Source: Filosporella fistucella
Lineage: Eukaryota > Ascomycota > Leotiomycetes > Helotiales
Direction: 5' to 3'
DNA: 64,000 nt
Assembly (NCBI GenBank): GCA_030077755.1
Contig: JAQJZZ010000010.1
Coordinates: 5,580,001-5,644,000, forward strand
Every line of letters starts with the position of its first letter. The first letter of the stretch is position 1. The position numbers and the translations under genes are program-made. Positions 60,840-64,000 of the stretch are shown here, piece after piece. The notes beneath the pieces are model-generated. The model did no database searches. It was given only the letters and a program-made list of their open reading frames with translations, and was not told the origin of the DNA.

Positions 60840-62062
60840 TCATTGGAGAAGCTCTCCGCATTTCGGACATGGAATCCGTTCTTCCCATGTCTTAGTGGGA
60901 GCACCTCCCCTCAAATCGGTAATAACAATCACGGGTGCAGAGTCTGGAATTTCCTTGACGTGGGCTTTGAATACGCCCTTCCAAGGAGCAATCCTGGCTC
61001 TCTTTCCATTGACTTTGGCAATACCGTTCGTGCTTCCACCGTCATCGGCCACAAGTTTTTGGTAGGTCTTCGTGAGAACGTCCTCGACCAGATGTTCATC
61101 GTGAAACCATACTTTGCAAGCTTCGTTATCACAGATGGTCATCGGAACCTCCGGATTGAAATATCCATCGCAGAGACAATGTTTGCGCAATTCCTAGTCA
61201 CATGTCAGTTCAGAGTAAATAGTAAATATACGAACACTTACAGAAAGCGCTTGTGTCTCCCTGCAGAACGTTTGTCGCCAGTACAATTTGTGCTGCAGGT
61301 TATCGTCCTCCTCGGGCCAATGCCAGACCTCAGCTTTACCAGCAAACGATAAAACGTCCAAAACGTCCATATAATTTGATGCTACCAACTCATGGCTTCC
61401 GTGGTATTTTCTCCTGCCGGAATCCTTACTTACTTGATCTGCCGACTTGATAGGGGGCGGAGGTAATTCTTCTGTCCAATACATCCATGCCACCTTGGTT
61501 GTTAGTATTCTGATCTTCAATCGCAGCATACAAACTTACAAGTGCATAAACATGCTGTGCATTTTTGGCTCTGACTTGCAAAATTCTAGCAACCCAGAAA
61601 TCCTTTGGTTGACCTTCTGTATCCTTGTCCTTTGGTGTATCCTCTCCACGAACAAACACGAATTGATTGTTCTTGTAGACTTCTCCTTGTACTAGAAACA
61701 TGTCAGCGTCCTGCCAGCAATGACTAACCAATTGTGAACTTACTGATGAAATTGTTGTACTTTTTCATAGATTCCCATTCAGATGCTGGAGTGACACTGA
61801 AATATTGGTCCAACTCTCCGTCTTTACTACGGCCCTTTGCCACAAATGGGCTGACTTGGAAATCAGCAGCGTCAAATAGTTCTTGTTCTCTCTTGTTGCG
61901 CTTTCGGTCTGGCTCCATATCCGGGTATTCAACCTTGAACGGAACCTTCGCACTTGTATCCATAGGAGTGGCAGACCGCGACGCAGGAGTTGCAGAGCTT
62001 TTTGCTCGTTTCGGGAGTTGGTCCTCGGTCTTCAAATTCTCAAGAGCATGCTTTGGTGCCAT
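60840..62062 (-). CDS. BAH-PHD domain chromatin protein
   Basis: Nuclear chromatin reader candidate. Exons 62062-61744, 61691-61540, 61493-61242 and 61193-60840 give 358 aa. A basic/Ser-rich start (KRAKSSATPASRSATP) is followed by a BAH fold: FVFVRGEDTPKD, FWVARILQVRA, VAWMYWTEELPPP, KYHGSHELVASNYMDVLDVLSF and LYWRQTF. From ~244 comes a PHD-like finger: CLC, CDNEAC and WFHDEH, then after a 74-residue insertion the final CPKC, three residues before the stop. The sixth ligand is His instead of Cys. The domain order resembles EPR-1 of Neurospora, a reader of H3K27 methylation, and plant EBS/SHL; orthology is inferred. A GTAAGT inside exon 3 (near 61425) is not used because splicing there breaks the frame. 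Confidence 0.85.
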
Positions 62063-62922
62063 GACGGCGGAGGTATCCCAGGATATTCTACGATACTGTA
62101 GTGACTCAGATTCCAATGTGATGATGAAGGTAAGTGCGACTTTCGTCGACTGAGGATAGGACGATAAGAATTATTGTGTCCTGGGGAATTCAGTTTAGCA
62201 AGTAAAGGAGGGGCTGGCAACAGTGGCTCGAATTGCCGTAGGTCGTCGCAGATCAAGGGACAGTGGTGTCTGAAATTACAAGACGGAGCGGAATGCGTAA
62301 GTTAGTCTTGCAATTGTATTATTAGAAATATGAGCAAGAAGTAGAGGACAGTTGTCGCGCGATGAGAAGTGGTACTTCGGAGAGAAAAGAGGTTGGTGAC
62401 GCGCCCGCGACCTCGCGCCGGAAGGAAGTTGATATCACGCTACCTGAGTTAATCCCTGCTCAAGCTCAATGGTCTCGCTTTCTCAAAGGTAGAACCTCAC
62501 CAAGTCAGGGTGATTTCAATAGAGGGAGTTATTACGAGAAAGATGCATGGCAGATGCTGAAGCTACCTAATAACTGTAGATGGCAAGCCGTAAGTAGTTA
62601 ATTATTTTGCACTAGTCTATGCCAGACTTCACATTGAGTAGCAGACAAGCCCGAGCGATGGTGTTAGTGCGGGCAACAGTGCATTATCAAAACGGCTTAC
62701 AGAATTTAATGCGGGGTATATATAATTCTTCCAATGTCTTGACTTATATCTTGGATTTTCAAGAAGTATCATTATGCAAAATTGTGGTATCGAGAAATCC
62801 TCCAAACTCCCCAAAATCATTCTCCTCTCAGGCCCCCAAGTCATCATATCCATGCCCCCAAGTCATCATATCCATGCCCCCATTACAACAGTATCAACCG
62901 AGAACGTTCCTTTGACCTCTAA
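62063..62922. other. Spacer between BAH-PHD and DUF3602-like genes
   Basis: 860 bp. It holds the promoter of the BAH-PHD gene and the 3' flank of the next gene, including a 22-bp tandem repeat. A 79-codon plus-strand frame (62362-62601) lacks any motif. Confidence 0.5.
62833..62881. repeat. 22-bp tandem repeat
   Basis: Two perfect copies of a 22-bp unit (CCCCC AAGTCATCATATCCATG) and the start of a third, about 40 bp past the stop of the DUF3602-like gene, so probably within its 3' UTR. Perfect copies imply a recent event. Confidence 0.85.
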
Positions 62923-63439
62923 TTATGGCTTCACTTCTTCCTTTGCTGTCTCCTTAGCAACTTTCTTCTTGAAGAGCTTGTTCTTCAGCTTATCGGCCAA
63001 GCCTTCGGGGTGCTTCTGGCCAGATGGCTCTGCGACATGAACATTGCCTTGTCCACCTCGTCCAACGTGGAAGTTCTCTCCCTCCATGCTTGGTCGCAGA
63101 GCTACCTCTGGGATAGCGACTTCGTCTTTTCGTGGGGTAGCCTTCATTCCTGGGGATCCGATGTTGGCTGCTCCGCCACGTCCAGTGCTGTATGCTCCAT
63201 CACCGTGGTCACCAACAACTCCCTCGCGGACGATTTCTCCATCTCCATATCTGTATACAGTCAGAAAGCTGAGAGTTGAATAGGGAAGATGTAATTTACG
63301 GAGTTGAGTCTTCGCCAATGTTTCCGGCGCCTACAAGTTATATGTTAACTTGCTCCTGTACCACATAACTTGAACACATACCTCCACGGCCGTGGCTGAC
63401 CTCCACACTGTTTCTAGTACTTCCGTTCTTGGTGCTCAT
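62923..63439 (-). CDS. Small Gly-rich protein with GRGGxGN repeats (DUF3602-like)
   Basis: Function unknown. Three exons, 63439-63382, 63330-63300 and 63250-62923, give 138 aa. Three copies of a GRGG-x-(G/A)N motif occur: HGRGGAGNIG (built across intron 1), TGRGGAANIG and GRGGQGNVH. The spacing and composition match the fungal DUF3602 family as I recall it. The C-terminal ~35 residues are Lys-rich (LADKLKNKLFKKKVAKE) with amphipathic character. It has no signal peptide or membrane segment. The 31-nt middle exon is needed to complete the first repeat, and all three exons are in frame. Confidence 0.8.
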
Positions 63440-64000
63440 GATTTTGGTAGATTTTGTTTGTGTAGATTTGGTGGTTGTTGGGGAGCTTCGAGGTTATGGT
63501 TCGGAGATCTGTATATGTAGGAAATTAGAAGGAAGCGCAAAAAACCTTGCAAAGAGAGTGATGAGAGAATTTGGGGGACGGCTCGAAGGCGGGGATCATG
63601 AGAGCAGCAGAAGAGAGAGGGAGGCTTGGCTTGGCCTGTCTCTCTTCTCTCCCAAGCAGGCTCAGACCACGGGCAGCCCGTAACCGGCCACTGTCTTGAC
63701 CAAGTTGACAGGAGCCTTCGACACACTTTGTCCGCAATTTGATTGGCAAGGGCACGTACCTGTGGTCCGACAAGTTGGGGGTGACTTGTAGAGATTTGTC
63801 AAGGGAAAAGCAAAAGCAACGGAAGCAGGTGATGATGGCCAGGTAAATAAGGCAAGTTAGGGAAGGTCAATATAAAACACGTGCAGCGGGAGGACAATGT
63901 AGGACAACTATCTTGGCATAGAAGCAGAGAGAGTCTCAAGATTCAAGACCTATGATGAGGGGGGGAATCACTCAAAATTGCGATATATGGAGCCTATGAC
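63440..64000. other. Upstream region of the DUF3602-like gene
   Basis: 561 bp to the window edge. Pyrimidine- and purine-rich leader sequence and a CACGTG core near 63880; no gene-like frame. Confidence 0.45.

Noticed and set aside
61410..61450. Extra intron in the BAH-PHD gene at GTAAGTAAGG
   Set aside because: The available acceptors would shift the frame or make an intron below 30 bp, and the BAH sequence is continuous without splicing.

Overview
This is a stretch of nuclear DNA from a filamentous ascomycete fungus. It carries many spliced protein genes with short introns (mostly 48-110 bp, GT...CTAAC/CTAAT...AG), on both strands, and the proteins are typically fungal (VMA21, fungal LSD1 with SWIRM and HMG box, PDGG-type MFS carrier, DUF2406-like and DUF3602-like proteins). 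The A/T-rich spacers and protein style suggest Leotiomycetes (Helotiales-like), but that placement is an impression and was not tested. I see no virus, plasmid, CRISPR array or intact transposon. Exon boundaries were read by eye from splice signals. Every complete model sums to a whole number of codons, which is a useful internal check.

Layout. 0-3.8 kb: RPC40 (partial, minus) faces NADH dehydrogenase 49 kDa (plus), then a Cys-rich unknown (minus). 3.8-9.5 kb: an A/T-rich gene desert with two separate degenerate tandem arrays. 9.5-18.6 kb: ATP synthase gamma (minus) and topoisomerase I (plus) share a divergent promoter, followed by COQ6 and an unknown, both minus. 18.6-22 kb: a second gene-poor stretch. 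22-36 kb is dense: CaM kinase (minus) and a UBE2W-like E2 (plus), HisRS (minus) and VPS33 (plus) on a 247-bp divergent promoter, LSD1-like demethylase, and F-actin capping protein beta. 36-40 kb: mostly non-coding, with one 34-codon small ORF. 40-49.7 kb: an atypical SDR (plus), Fun30-type remodeller (minus) divergent from VMA21 (plus), and a DUF2406-like protein (minus). 49.7-52.3 kb: empty. 52.3-64 kb: ribosomal protein eL33, glucose-6-phosphate dehydrogenase, an MFS carrier, a BAH-PHD protein and a DUF3602-like protein.

Function. Most genes are housekeeping: mitochondrial energy (complex I, ATP synthase, ubiquinone synthesis), transcription and translation (RPC40, HisRS, eL33), vacuole traffic and acidification (VPS33, VMA21), and NADPH supply (G6PDH). 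Three chromatin regulators lie within 31 kb (LSD1-like, Fun30-like, BAH-PHD). I see no metabolic cluster and no convincing new multi-gene system. The points most worth following are unusual gene structures (a GC-AG intron, 10-nt and 21-nt exons, an intron directly after the ATG), the two degenerate arrays, an atypical PHD finger in the BAH protein, and a Pol III-box/simple-repeat element that may be a SINE relic.
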